The position numbers were made by a program, and so were the translations under genes. 64,000 nucleotides of DNA from Flavobacterium foetidum (lineage in GTDB: Bacteria > Bacteroidota > Bacteroidia > Flavobacteriales > Flavobacteriaceae). The stretch's first letter is position 1; every line of letters begins with the position of its first letter. Positions 1 to 7,916 of this stretch are shown piece by piece. The stretch is taken from positions 59,606 through 123,605 of the forward strand of contig NZ_SJTF01000016.1 in the NCBI RefSeq assembly GCF_004634245.1, read 5' to 3'. Below the pieces are notes generated by a model. The model was not told the origin of the DNA. It saw only the letters and a program-made list of their open reading frames with translations, and searched no databases.

Positions 1-85
1 CAGCAAAAGCTACACGCACAATTGCAGAGAAATGACCCTTGTTTCTTTGTTTGAATTCGTTATCAAATAAATCTGAAAATGACAT
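1..85 (-). CDS. TerB-like tellurite resistance family protein (partial, N-terminus only)
   Basis: The reverse strand opens with ATG at 85-83 and reads without a stop to the window edge, giving 28 residues that begin MSFSDLFDNEFKQRNKGHF. This start resembles the short TerB-like cytosolic helical proteins of flavobacteria, whose biochemical role is not settled. The family call rests on memory of the N-terminus only; the rest of the gene lies outside the window. A good promoter of the Bacteroidota type sits just upstream at 107-136 on the same strand, which supports this start. Confidence 0.55.
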   Translation of the reverse strand, partial: MSFSDLFDNEFKQRNKGHFSAIVRVAFA

Positions 86-106
86 AATTAATTGGTTTTT
101 ATCGAG

Positions 107-136
107 CAAAGATAAATCTTATTTTAATTTGACAAA
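107..136 (-). promoter_or_regulatory. Bacteroidota-type promoter for the TerB-like gene
   Basis: Read on the minus strand, TTTG (136-133) is followed after 18 bases by TATCTTTG (114-107). This matches the TTTG-N19-TAnnTTTG consensus of the Bacteroidota primary sigma factor. The start codon lies about 20 bases downstream. No equally good promoter was seen for the divergent plus-strand gene at 255. A GGGGTT/AACCCC inverted repeat around 183-230 lies in that leader; its role is unknown. Confidence 0.6.
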
Positions 137-254
137 TTTAATTTTCTCATAAAATTTAACTTATTTTTATTGCACGATTTGACGGGGTTAAATGCCGAAT
201 TCTGAAAATTAATTGTAAGTTTACAACCCCTAATTATTTAATTTAAACATACCT

Positions 255-848
255 ATGTCACAATTTTGGATCTATTTTCAAATAGGATTAAAACACGTCT
301 TAGATATTAATGCTTACGACCACGTTCTTTTTTTAATCGCATTAACTGTTCCGTATTTGTTTAAAGATTGGAAACGAATTTTGATATTGGTTTCTGTATT
401 TACTGTCGGACACACCTTGGCTCTGCTTTTGTCTGTTTACGGAATTATTGCGATTAAGGTAAATCTGGTAGAATTCCTAATTCCGATAACCATTTTGATT
501 ACGGCAGTATATCATTTATTTACAGCAGGAAAGACTTCCAAAAATGATAGTATAAATCTGGTATTTTTTATAACTTTATTCTTTGGAATTATTCATGGTC
601 TTGGTTTTTCGAACTATTTCAAAATAATTTTAGGAGGTTCGCCATCTTCAAAATTATTACCTTTGGGAGAGTTTGCTTTAGGAATCGAAGCTGCGCAGCT
701 TATAGTAGTTTTTGTGGTTTTGGTAATATCAAGTATCGTTCAGACCGTGTTCCGTTTTTCTAAACGTGACTGGGCTTTGGTTATGTCGGCTTTTGTAATT
801 GGAGTGGTGATTCCGATGATTATTGAAAGCCCAATTTGGAACAGATAA
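255..848 (+). CDS. HupE/UreJ-family membrane protein
   Basis: This 197-residue, very hydrophobic protein has about six membrane segments. It carries the HupE/UreJ_2-type opening with GLKHVLDINAYDHVLFLIAL and a conserved GHTLAL stretch. Members of this family are inner-membrane proteins, some linked to nickel or other metal uptake, but flavobacterial versions are uncharacterised. No hydrogenase or urease genes are nearby, so a nickel role is not supported by context. The gene is followed after 5 bases by dCMP deaminase, suggesting one transcript with the next three genes. Confidence 0.75.
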   Translation: MSQFWIYFQIGLKHVLDINAYDHVLFLIALTVPYLFKDWKRILILVSVFTVGHTLALLLSVYGIIAIKVNLVEFLIPITILITAVYHLFTAGKTSKNDSINLVFFITLFFGIIHGLGFSNYFKIILGGSPSSKLLPLGEFALGIEAAQLIVVFVVLVISSIVQTVFRFSKRDWALVMSAFVIGVVIPMIIESPIWNR

Positions 849-853
849 TATAA

Positions 854-1285
854 ATGGAAGTAAAAAAATTGAATAAATACGATAAGGCTTATCTGCGCAT
901 TGCAAAAGAATGGAGTCTGCTTTCTTACTGTCAGCGCAAAAAAGTGGGAGCGATTATCGTAAAAGACAGAATGATCATTTCTGACGGCTATAACGGAACT
1001 CCGTCTGGATTTGAAAACTGCTGTGAAGATGAAAACGGATTGACCCGTTGGGATGTACTGCATGCTGAGGCAAATGCAATTTTGAAAGTAGCACGCTCTA
1101 CACAGTCTTGCGAAGGAGCGACTTTATACATTACGCTTTCGCCTTGTAAAGAATGCAGTAAGTTAATTCACCAGTCTGGAATAAAAAGAGTAGTATATCA
1201 AAACGGATATCGTGATGATTCCGGAATTCAGTTTTTAATAAAAGCGGGTGTTGAGGTTGAACATATTCCTGTTTTAGAAGAATAA
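854..1285 (+). CDS. dCMP deaminase
   Basis: A zinc-dependent cytidine/deoxycytidylate deaminase of 143 residues that would convert dCMP to dUMP for thymidylate synthesis. The zinc site is visible as H70-A-E72 (HAEANAI) and the PCxxC motif with C98 and C101. The length fits the ComEB/dCMP deaminase family. Its stop codon overlaps the next start by one base (TAATG), so it is translationally coupled to the S41 protease gene. Functionally it complements the ribonucleotide reductase genes 5 kb downstream. The family call is firm; preference for dCMP over other cytidines is inferred from similarity. Confidence 0.9.
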   Translation: MEVKKLNKYDKAYLRIAKEWSLLSYCQRKKVGAIIVKDRMIISDGYNGTPSGFENCCEDENGLTRWDVLHAEANAILKVARSTQSCEGATLYITLSPCKECSKLIHQSGIKRVVYQNGYRDDSGIQFLIKAGVEVEHIPVLEE

Positions 1286-2862
1286 TGAAATTTAATTCGA
1301 AATATTTACCAATCGTAATCGGGGCAGCCTTTGGCCTCGGAACTGTACTCGGAAGCGTTATGAATGCTCCCGTAGACGATCAGCTTTTGGCCAAAAATTA
1401 TTCGAAAACCAAACTCAATAAACTTATTGATTTTATCAATAACGAATATGTCGACGATATCAATACCGACTCTATCGTAAATCTTACAGTCGATAATATT
1501 CTGGCAAAACTAGATCCACATTCTGTTTATATTCCGCCGAGCGAACAAGCCGAAGTTGCCGAAAGCATGAAAGGCGATTTTGTTGGAATCGGAATCAATT
1601 TCTACATGTATAAAGATTCTGTTGCCATTATTAAACCTATTGAAAATGGTCCTTCAGCGAAAGCTGGATTAAAATCTGGCGACAGAATTTTATTTGCAGG
1701 AAAAACAAAATTATTTGGAAGAGGACTTCCGTCTGACAGTCTTTTTTCTAAACTGAAAGGGAAACAGGGCAGCGAAATAGAAGTAACTGTTTTTAGAAAA
1801 TCGGAACAGAAGAAACTGAAATTTAAAATCAGAAGAGATGTTATTCCGATAAAAAGCGTAGACGCTTCAATCTTAATCGGGAATAAAATCGGTTATATAA
1901 AAATCAATCGTTTTGCGGAAACCACTTTTAATGAATTCAAAACTGGACTCGCACGATTGAAACAAAAAGGAATTGAGTCTCTTGTAATTGACCTGCGTGA
2001 CAATGGCGGCGGTTATATGGAAGAAGCCATAGCGATCGCCGATGAATTCCTGAAAGATAAACAGCTGATTGTTTTTACTAAGAACAAAAATGGATCAACT
2101 GAAAAAACATTCGCAACCAAAGCCGGAAGTTTTGAAACTGGAAAAGTCTATGTTTTAATTAATGAAAACAGTGCTTCGGCGAGCGAGATTTTAGCTGGAG
2201 CATTGCAAGACAATGATCGGGGAACTATTGTAGGAAGACGTTCGTTTGGTAAAGGCTTGGTGCAGCGCGAAATGGATTTTAATGATGGATCTGCGGTAAG
2301 ATTGACTGTAGCACGTTATTATACGCCAACCGGAAGATCGATTCAAAAACCGTATAAAAAAGGAAACGAAGAGTATTTTAAAGAATCTGAGGCACGTTTA
2401 AAATCGGGAGAACTTTATGCAAAAGACAGTATAAAAGTCGCAGATTCATTGAAGTTTAAAACGCCAAAAGGCAAAATTGTTTATGGTGGCGGCGGTATTG
2501 TTCCAGATGTTTTTGTTCCGATTGAAGCGGAGCACGGAAACGAAAATGTTGCTTACTTGCTTCAGACCGGTATTGTCGGACATTTTGTTTTTGAAGAACT
2601 GGATAAAAACAGACACGCTTTTGACGGCCTTCATTTTAAGGAGTTTTTGGCTAAAATGCAAAATTCGGATGTGTACTTTAAGAAATTCAAAACGTACATT
2701 CTTCAGACAGGCTTGGATTTAAAATTGGATAAAACCAAAGCATTGGTAAATCGTCATATTACAGCAGAATTTGCAAGACAATTATATGGCGAATTGTATT
2801 ATTATGATGTTATTCTAAAAGAAGACACCATGATTAAAACGGTGCTAAATCAAAAAAAATAG
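1285..2862 (+). CDS. S41-family C-terminal processing peptidase with PDZ domain
   Basis: A 525-residue periplasmic serine protease of the CtpA/Prc type. An N-terminal hydrophobic segment acts as signal anchor, a PDZ domain follows at about residues 85-170, and the S41 core carries S298 in the SASASE stretch and K323 in SFGKG. The 25-residue spacing equals that of the Ser-Lys dyad in E. coli Prc. A C-terminal extension of about 150 residues follows the core, as is common in Bacteroidota homologues. Such proteases trim or degrade exported proteins from their C-termini. The start overlaps the upstream stop by one base, and the next gene follows after 3 bases. Confidence 0.92.
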   Translation: MKFNSKYLPIVIGAAFGLGTVLGSVMNAPVDDQLLAKNYSKTKLNKLIDFINNEYVDDINTDSIVNLTVDNILAKLDPHSVYIPPSEQAEVAESMKGDFVGIGINFYMYKDSVAIIKPIENGPSAKAGLKSGDRILFAGKTKLFGRGLPSDSLFSKLKGKQGSEIEVTVFRKSEQKKLKFKIRRDVIPIKSVDASILIGNKIGYIKINRFAETTFNEFKTGLARLKQKGIESLVIDLRDNGGGYMEEAIAIADEFLKDKQLIVFTKNKNGSTEKTFATKAGSFETGKVYVLINENSASASEILAGALQDNDRGTIVGRRSFGKGLVQREMDFNDGSAVRLTVARYYTPTGRSIQKPYKKGNEEYFKESEARLKSGELYAKDSIKVADSLKFKTPKGKIVYGGGGIVPDVFVPIEAEHGNENVAYLLQTGIVGHFVFEELDKNRHAFDGLHFKEFLAKMQNSDVYFKKFKTYILQTGLDLKLDKTKALVNRHITAEFARQLYGELYYYDVILKEDTMIKTVLNQKK

Positions 2863-2865
2863 TTT

Positions 2866-3231
2866 ATGGATACAGGATTGGTAGTTAATGCAGAAATCGA
2901 ACTTTTGACAGCTATTAGAAATGCCGATATTCAGGTTTTGGAAAGTGTTCTTCATGACGATCTTCTTTTTAATCTTCCCGACGGAAATACGATCACTAAG
3001 GCACTTGATTTGGAAAGTTACCGATCAGGAAAAATGAAAATAGATTTTCTAGAGGCCTCAGATCAAATTGTAAATATAATCGGCGATACAGCTGTTGTGG
3101 CCGTCACAATTTCTCTAAAAGGAAATTTTGACAACAATCCTCTTAACGCGATATTACGATATATTCGTGTCTGGAAACAATTTGGCGAACAACTAAAAGT
3201 TATTGCCGGAAGCTGTGTCCCACTGAATTAG
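2866..3231 (+). CDS. NTF2-like (SnoaL/DUF4440-type) small protein
   Basis: A 121-residue protein with the features of the NTF2-like fold: an N-terminal helix pair with E-L-L-T-A-I-R-N and V-L-x-D-D-L-x-F, then alternating beta segments ending in IRVWKQFGEQLKVIAGSCV. Proteins of this type are small cone-shaped enzymes or ligand binders; the substrate here cannot be read. It follows the S41 protease by 3 bases and is probably the last gene of that operon. Confidence 0.7.
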   Translation: MDTGLVVNAEIELLTAIRNADIQVLESVLHDDLLFNLPDGNTITKALDLESYRSGKMKIDFLEASDQIVNIIGDTAVVAVTISLKGNFDNNPLNAILRYIRVWKQFGEQLKVIAGSCVPLN

Positions 3232-3242
3232 ACATATCAGCC

Positions 3243-3494
3243 ATTGGGTGTAATTCATATGATTCTTGTGTTTAAAGTAATTTGACCCAACTGGTAAATA
3301 ATAACTCGTTGGGTGAAATTATTTTAACACATAGAAACATAGTTTAACTAAACTTAAAAAAGGCGTTTCACTAGTGTAAATGCACATAGTTTAGCTATGT
3401 GTGGAAACTTGTTTGTTCCATTTTCTTTTTTCGGCACAAAAAACTATGCTTCTATGTGTTAAAATGCTTTTATTTTTTTAATTACACCCAACGA
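3243..3494. repeat. Nested inverted repeat (AACACATAGAAACATAG family)
   Basis: The 341-base gap between genes is almost filled by a nested palindromic element. The outer arms are ATTGGGTGTAATT (3243-3255) and AATTACACCCAAC (3480-3492). The inner arms are TTAACACATAGAAACATAG (3324-3342) and CTATGCTTCTATGTGTTAA (3444-3462). CGTTGGGTG recurs directly near 3307. A relative of the inner pair lies at 48238-48340, so this is a dispersed family. No coding potential was seen in it. It could act as a transcription end or be a decayed non-autonomous mobile element. Confidence 0.75.
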
Positions 3495-3572
3495 GTAAAT
3501 AATACTAATTTTTTAAAAGAAAATATAACAAAGTCAGTGTAAATCTTGCGAGATTTGTATTAAAATATTTCT

Positions 3573-3884
3573 ATGAAAAATCTAAAAAAAATAAGCTTTC
3601 TGGCAGTTGTAATGGCTTTTGTCTTTTCTTGTGCAAATATGAAAAGCAATAATGCCGTAACCGGAAAGGTTGATTCTATCGAGTCTGGAAAAGATGGGTA
3701 TACTGCAAAAATTACAACAGATGCAAAAGAAGTCTATTTTGCGACAATCAGCATCGTAAATTTAGGCGGACCTCAGAATTACAAAAAGTTTAAGATTGGT
3801 GACGTGGTTTCGGTAAAAGGAGAAAAATGGAAAACCGATGACGAAAATCATATCAAAGTAACAGAAATCGTTTCGGTTAAATAA
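3573..3884 (+). CDS. Small secreted lipoprotein, unknown function
   Basis: A 103-residue protein with a lipoprotein signal peptide: basic start MKNLKK, a hydrophobic core and a lipobox ending VFSC at about residue 20. The mature part is a compact, probably all-beta domain with VTGKVDSI, VYFATISIVN and a C-terminal GDVVSVKGEKW segment, which suggests a small OB-like or SH3-like barrel. No family was recognised with certainty. It stands alone between two repeat elements and ends 15 bases before an inverted repeat that may end transcription. Confidence 0.75.
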   Translation: MKNLKKISFLAVVMAFVFSCANMKSNNAVTGKVDSIESGKDGYTAKITTDAKEVYFATISIVNLGGPQNYKKFKIGDVVSVKGEKWKTDDENHIKVTEIVSVK

Positions 3885-3898
3885 TACTAGAAAAAGAT

Positions 3899-3972
3899 AA
3901 ACCATATAAGTGATGTAAGTTCATTTCATCTATGCGTAAGGCATATATGAACTTATACAACTTATATGGTTT
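3899..3972. repeat. AAACCATATAAGT inverted repeat, copy 1
   Basis: Two 26-base arms at 3899-3924 and 3947-3972 form an imperfect palindrome that opens AAACCATATAAGT and closes ACTTATATGGTTT. It fills the space between the converging lipoprotein and oxidoreductase genes, 15 bases after the lipoprotein stop codon. Related copies follow the DAHP synthase, aroA and kmo genes. As RNA it would fold into a long hairpin in either direction, so a bidirectional terminator role is plausible. Confidence 0.8.
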
Positions 3973-3979
3973 AAAAATT

Positions 3980-4600
3980 TTATCGAATACTATCGTGTGC
4001 GTGAGTCTGTATGCCGTTATTCCACAAAGTAAGAATGTCGGTTGCAACAGCAGCGCCACTTCCTGCGGCAATAGCCAATTGACTTCGCCAGCCAGCCAAA
4101 GTTCCAATTACATAAATGCCGTCAGCAACTTTGTGGTCTTCGTTTTTAAGTTGAATACGCTGTTTTTCAGGTAATGCTTTTTTATGAGGCTCAACAAATT
4201 CCGTTAAACCTTCAATGTCGAAAGTATTAGCAGAACCAATTCCCACAACGATATTTTTTGTTTGGTAGGAGTTTTTATTGGTAGTAACAGTAAATTCAGG
4301 ATAAATTCCTTCCACTTTAACTACTTTTTCATTTGGAATCTGAGCAATATGCGGGTAAGTCGCGGCCAAATCCTGAGTGCTTTCTGTAAGTAGTTCAGAG
4401 CCCAACTTTCCTGGACTTATACCATATGCGTTATAAAAAATGGCTTCTTGTAAGGAAGAGCTTTTTTGATGGGTAAAAATTCCGATTTTTTTGTCTGCAG
4501 CAAAAGCTTTGTTTTTTGCTGATCCTAAAACCAGTGCGCAAGAAATGCCTGAAACACCTCCGCCGATAATTAAAACGTCAAACATATTATCTGTTGTCAT
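3980..4600 (-). CDS. NAD(P)/FAD-dependent oxidoreductase (short thioredoxin-reductase-like)
   Basis: A 206-residue flavoprotein. An FAD-binding FDVLIIGGGVSGISCAL motif opens the protein and a second dinucleotide motif, IYVIGTLAGW, lies near the C-terminus. It is much shorter than thioredoxin reductase and lacks the CxxC redox pair, so the electron acceptor is unknown. An alternative ATG at 4585 would avoid the 14-base overlap with the upstream gene and begins directly at the FAD motif (MFDVLIIGGG). It is probably cotranscribed with the small membrane protein upstream. Confidence 0.8.
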   Translation of the reverse strand: MTTDNMFDVLIIGGGVSGISCALVLGSAKNKAFAADKKIGIFTHQKSSSLQEAIFYNAYGISPGKLGSELLTESTQDLAATYPHIAQIPNEKVVKVEGIYPEFTVTTNKNSYQTKNIVVGIGSANTFDIEGLTEFVEPHKKALPEKQRIQLKNEDHKVADGIYVIGTLAGWRSQLAIAAGSGAAVATDILTLWNNGIQTHAHDSIR

Positions 4601-4790
4601 TCATTTTTTCTTCGATTCTTTTTGAAATTCTAAAAATCAAAAGAATCAAAACGGCACAGAAAGAAGCGGCAATTCCAATAAGAGCAACTCCGCTATCTCC
4701 TTGCAAAGGATTATTGAAATCGAGCTGCGTAATATTAAAAACAATTAAAGCCAATGCTATAAGCACCAAGATTGAAGTGAAAATTTTCAT
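4587..4790 (-). CDS. Small two-helix membrane protein
   Basis: A 67-residue protein with two predicted membrane segments, IFTSILVLIALALIVFNI and VALIGIAASFCAVLILLIF, separated by a short polar loop. The tail is charged (SKRIEEKMNDNR). It overlaps or abuts the oxidoreductase gene, so the two are likely translated together. No function can be assigned. The hydrophobic pattern and coupling argue that it is real. Confidence 0.65.
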   Translation of the reverse strand: MKIFTSILVLIALALIVFNITQLDFNNPLQGDSGVALIGIAASFCAVLILLIFRISKRIEEKMNDNR

Positions 4791-4893
4791 AAGATTTTAT
4801 TGTTATCCAAAATAATAAGTATGACTCAGTGGGGGAAAATGCCGCAGAGCTGTATTTTAGAAATTTTATGCGGTAAAAGTATAAAAATTAATT

Positions 4894-5472
4894 CTAGACG
4901 AACAAACCTTTAACATTAGCGGCGAATAATTTAACAGCAATCGCTAAAAGTATCACCCCAAATGTCTTGCGGACAACGCCAAGTCCATTTTCACCAAGCA
5001 GATTTTCGATTTTTTTGGAAGACTTCAAAACAATATAAACCAATATTATATTGAGCAGAATTGCAATTATAATATTGATGGTATGAAACTGTGACCTAAG
5101 CGAAAGTAAAGTCGTCATGGTTCCTGCTCCGGCAATCAACGGAAACGCTAGAGGAACAATAGAAGCAGATCCGGGTTCTTCGTCTCTGTAAATTCTGATT
5201 CCTAAAATCATTTCCAAAGCTAGAAAAAACAAAACAAAGGATCCTGCTACGGCAAATGAATGCACGTCGATGCCGATTAGGTTCAATAAACCTTCTCCGA
5301 CAAAAAGAAATACAATCATAATGGCGCCTGCCACTATAGAAGCTTTTTCAGATTCAATGTGTCCCACTTTGGCTCTGAGGTTCACAATAATCGGAATTGA
5401 GCCGACAATATCAATTACGGCAAAAAGCACCATACTTACAGTTACAATTTCCTTTAGGCTAATTTCTAACAT
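4894..5472 (-). CDS. MarC-family integral membrane protein
   Basis: A 192-residue protein with six membrane segments typical of the MarC/UPF0056 family. Visible hallmarks include AVIDIVGSIPIIV near the start and the conserved PLAFPLIAGAGTMTTLLSL stretch in the middle. The family was once linked to multiple antibiotic resistance in E. coli, but that link has not held, and its substrate is unknown. The gene is transcribed alone, divergent from the DUF3109 gene, with a repeat element in the gap. Confidence 0.9.
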   Translation of the reverse strand: MLEISLKEIVTVSMVLFAVIDIVGSIPIIVNLRAKVGHIESEKASIVAGAIMIVFLFVGEGLLNLIGIDVHSFAVAGSFVLFFLALEMILGIRIYRDEEPGSASIVPLAFPLIAGAGTMTTLLSLRSQFHTINIIIAILLNIILVYIVLKSSKKIENLLGENGLGVVRKTFGVILLAIAVKLFAANVKGLFV

Positions 5473-5606
5473 ATCGCTTTGGTTTTTAGGGTTTAAAAAC
5501 GCTGCAAAAGTAAATAATAAAATTAGGTGTTTTTTCGATAGAATGTATTTTTGTTATAAAAATATGTTTTAATAGTTAAAAAAGTGATATTTGTAACAAT
5601 GTCTGC

Positions 5607-5713
5607 TTTAACCGCAAAAATCCGCAAAGAATTACGCAAGGTTCGCAAGGATAAAAAAAAACTATAATACTTTGCGAACCCTGCGTAAACCCTTGCGAAC
5701 TTTGCGGTTAAAT
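5607..5713. repeat. TTTAACCGCAAA inverted repeat, copy 1
   Basis: The arms at 5607-5650 and 5670-5713 open TTTAACCGCAAA and close TTTGCGGTTAAA, with internal GCGCAAGG-type repeats (ACGCAAGGTTCGCAAGG against CCTTGCGAACTTTGCGG). The element lies between divergent genes, directly upstream of the promoter of the DUF3109 gene. A degenerate copy is at 34127-34261. Confidence 0.75.
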
Positions 5714-5737
5714 TTTAAGAAAGAATATCTGCTTTCT

Positions 5738-5754
5738 TTGACTATCTTTGCACT
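5738..5754 (+). promoter_or_regulatory. Promoter core of the DUF3109 gene
   Basis: TTGACTATCTTTGCACT contains a perfect -7 box TATCTTTG (5743-5750). The same 17 bases occur upstream of queE at 59304-59320. The TTG in this block is too close to serve as the -33 element. Transcription would start only about 12 bases before the ATG at 5769. Confidence 0.6.
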
Positions 5755-5768
5755 CTAAAAATAATATC

Positions 5769-6338
5769 ATGTTTCAGTTAGGTAAAACAATTATTTCAGA
5801 GGATATTCTGGAAAAAGAATTTGTATGCAATTTGTCTGCTTGTAAAGGGGCTTGTTGTGTTGATGGAGATGCGGGCGCGCCTTTGAACGAGGCTGAAACT
5901 AAAATCTTAGAAGAAATCTATCCAAAAGTAAAACCGTTTTTGCGCAAAGAAGGAATTGAAGCAATAGAAGCGCAAGGAACTTGGTTAAAAGGAACTGATG
6001 GTGATCTTGAAACACCGCTTATTGATAATAAAGACTGCGCATACGTAATTTTTGATGGGCAGACCGCTCTTTGCGGCATTGAACAAGCCTATAATCAGGG
6101 AATTGTTGACTGGAAAAAACCTGTTTCTTGTCATTTGTATCCAATCCGCGTAAAAGACTTTACAGAATTTGCCGCAGTAAATTATGACCGTTGGGATATT
6201 TGCGACGATGCTTGTTCTCTTGGAAAAGAATTGGAGGTTCCGGTTTATAAATTTGTGAAAGAAGCGCTCATTCGTCGGTTTGGAGAAGACTGGTACCTAG
6301 AACTCGAAAAGGTAGCTGAAGAACTTAAAAAATCATAA
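5769..6338 (+). CDS. DUF3109 family cysteine-cluster protein
   Basis: A 189-residue cytosolic protein with conserved cysteines: CNLSACKGACC near residue 25, CAYV and CGIEQ in the middle, SCHLYPIRV and CDDAC later. This pattern fits DUF3109, related to the YkgJ CxxCxxCC superfamily thought to bind zinc or iron-sulphur clusters. The ATG at 5769 is chosen because the upstream in-frame TTG lies within the promoter -7 box. A YkgJ relative is encoded at 61378. The reaction is unknown. Confidence 0.88.
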   Translation: MFQLGKTIISEDILEKEFVCNLSACKGACCVDGDAGAPLNEAETKILEEIYPKVKPFLRKEGIEAIEAQGTWLKGTDGDLETPLIDNKDCAYVIFDGQTALCGIEQAYNQGIVDWKKPVSCHLYPIRVKDFTEFAAVNYDRWDICDDACSLGKELEVPVYKFVKEALIRRFGEDWYLELEKVAEELKKS

Positions 6339-6674
6339 AAACAGAGGCGATTAATTAGTGTTTTTTCTACACCTTTTTTGACTCAAAAAAAATAAATTTT
6401 GACTCGAAAAAACTTTCTAAAAAGTATTTAAAATTTCTTGCATTTTATATTAAAAAGTCTATATTTTACAGTCCTCATAACCCTTTTTTTGGATTTTAAA
6501 ATACTTGTTTTCAGGTATTTAATTGTTGTGTGAAAAATATAGCAATTTTTGAGCGTTGTTAAAAACTCCGATCAATTGTGAATAAGTTTGGCTTTTATTT
6601 TTGGCGTGAAATGACAATCTTTGTAATGCCTATTTTAACGGTAAAAAAACACTAAAAAATTAACAAAAACAGTC
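6339..6674. other. Intergenic leader region of nrdB
   Basis: A 336-base, strongly AT-rich stretch precedes nrdB. No ORF, hairpin terminator or inverted repeat of the families seen elsewhere was found. A weak -7-like AATCTTTG is at 6616-6623 but has no well-spaced TTTG partner. I looked for paired NrdR-box palindromes and for a cobalamin riboswitch and saw neither. Confidence 0.5.
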
Positions 6675-7652
6675 ATGTCACAAATCGAACCGATATTACA
6701 AGAAAATAAAAACCGCTTTGTTATTTTTCCGATTAAACATCATGATATTTGGGAATGGTACAAGAAGATGGAAGCGAGTTTTTGGACTGCTGAAGAAATC
6801 GATTTGCACCAAGACTTGACGGACTGGAATAATAAATTGAATGACGATGAAAGATATTTCATCAAGCATATTTTAGCATTTTTTGCCGCTTCTGACGGAA
6901 TCGTTAATGAAAACTTGGCTGAGAACTTTGTAAATGAAGTTCAATATCCAGAAGCGAAGTTTTTTTATGGATTTCAAATCATGATGGAGAATATTCATAG
7001 TGAGACTTATTCTTTATTAATTGATACTTATGTAAAAGATGATACTGAAAAAGCGGAATTGTTTAATGCTTTGGAAGTATTTCCTGCAATTGGAAAAAAA
7101 GCAGAATGGGCTTTAAAATGGATTGAATCGGATTCGTTTGCTGAGAGGCTTATTGCTTTTGCTGCTGTTGAAGGTATCTTTTTCTCAGGTGCTTTCTGTT
7201 CCATTTATTGGTTGAAAAAACGTGGTTTGATGCCAGGTTTAACTTTCTCTAATGAATTGATTTCTCGTGACGAAGGCGTACATTGTGATTTTGCAGTTCA
7301 CTTGCACAATCACCATTTGGTAAACAAAGTACCAAAAGAAAGAATTAAAGAAATTATTGTTGATGCATTGGATATCGAAAGACAGTTTGTAACTGAGTCT
7401 CTTCCGGTAAGTTTGATTGGTATGAATGCTGGTTTAATGACACAGTATTTAGAGTTTGTTGCCGATAGACTTCTTGTAGAATTGGGTTGTGAGCGTGTTT
7501 ATGGGTCAGCAAATCCATTCGATTTCATGGACATGATTTCTCTTCAAGGAAAAACTAATTTCTTTGAAAAACGTGTTGCAGAGTATCAAAAATCTGGTGT
7601 GATGAACACCGACAGCGATGCTCAGAAAATTTCATTCGATGCAGATTTTTAG
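6675..7652 (+). CDS. nrdB: Class Ia ribonucleotide reductase small (beta) subunit
   Basis: A 325-residue R2 protein that houses the di-iron tyrosyl radical cofactor for reducing ribonucleotides. The iron ligands align with those of mammalian R2: D74 in AASDGIVNEN, E105 and H108 in ENIHSETY, and later E in AVEGIFFSG and E/H in RDEGVHCDF. The radical tyrosine is present as Y112. The C-terminus ends in DADF, the tail that docks into the large subunit in eukaryotic-type R2 proteins. nrdA follows 264 bases later on the same strand. This is a eukaryote-like class Ia enzyme, common in Bacteroidota. Confidence 0.96.
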   Translation: MSQIEPILQENKNRFVIFPIKHHDIWEWYKKMEASFWTAEEIDLHQDLTDWNNKLNDDERYFIKHILAFFAASDGIVNENLAENFVNEVQYPEAKFFYGFQIMMENIHSETYSLLIDTYVKDDTEKAELFNALEVFPAIGKKAEWALKWIESDSFAERLIAFAAVEGIFFSGAFCSIYWLKKRGLMPGLTFSNELISRDEGVHCDFAVHLHNHHLVNKVPKERIKEIIVDALDIERQFVTESLPVSLIGMNAGLMTQYLEFVADRLLVELGCERVYGSANPFDFMDMISLQGKTNFFEKRVAEYQKSGVMNTDSDAQKISFDADF

Positions 7653-7665
7653 ACAACAAAAATAC

Positions 7666-7697
7666 TTTTAGCGTCTGCTCTTCAAGGGACGCTGAAA
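7666..7697. other. Hairpin between nrdB and nrdA
   Basis: AGCGTC and GACGCT pair across a 12-base loop, extended by T/A tracts (TTTTAGCGTC with GACGCTGAAAA). There is no run of T after it on the plus strand, so it is not a standard terminator. It may mark RNA processing or partial termination between the two subunit genes. Confidence 0.4.
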
Positions 7698-7916
7698 AAA
7701 GATTACAAAACATTATTTAAGGTTGAATCACTTTCCCCAAGTCGCAGATTCAATAGCAATTTTTGACGCATTTAAATTCGATTTTCGAATTTGAAACGAG
7801 TAACTATTGAGAATTTGGTAATTCTCTAAATTTAATTTAAAAACACGCAATGTTTAAGTGCTGGAATTCGTTTTCTAGTTACTTCAATTTTTTCAATAAC
7901 CATAAAAGGTAAGCTT

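Noticed and set aside
3932..4174. Open frame on the plus strand
   Set aside because: It is the antisense of the AAACCATATAAGT repeat and of the oxidoreductase gene, with no family features.
5607..5713. CRISPR-like array from repeated GCGCAAGG/TTGCGAA words
   Set aside because: The words form a single palindrome with unequal spacing; there are no regular repeats and spacers and no cas genes in the window.
6339..6674. Possible NrdR boxes or cobalamin riboswitch upstream of nrdB
   Set aside because: No paired NrdR-type palindromes and no B12-box were found by eye.
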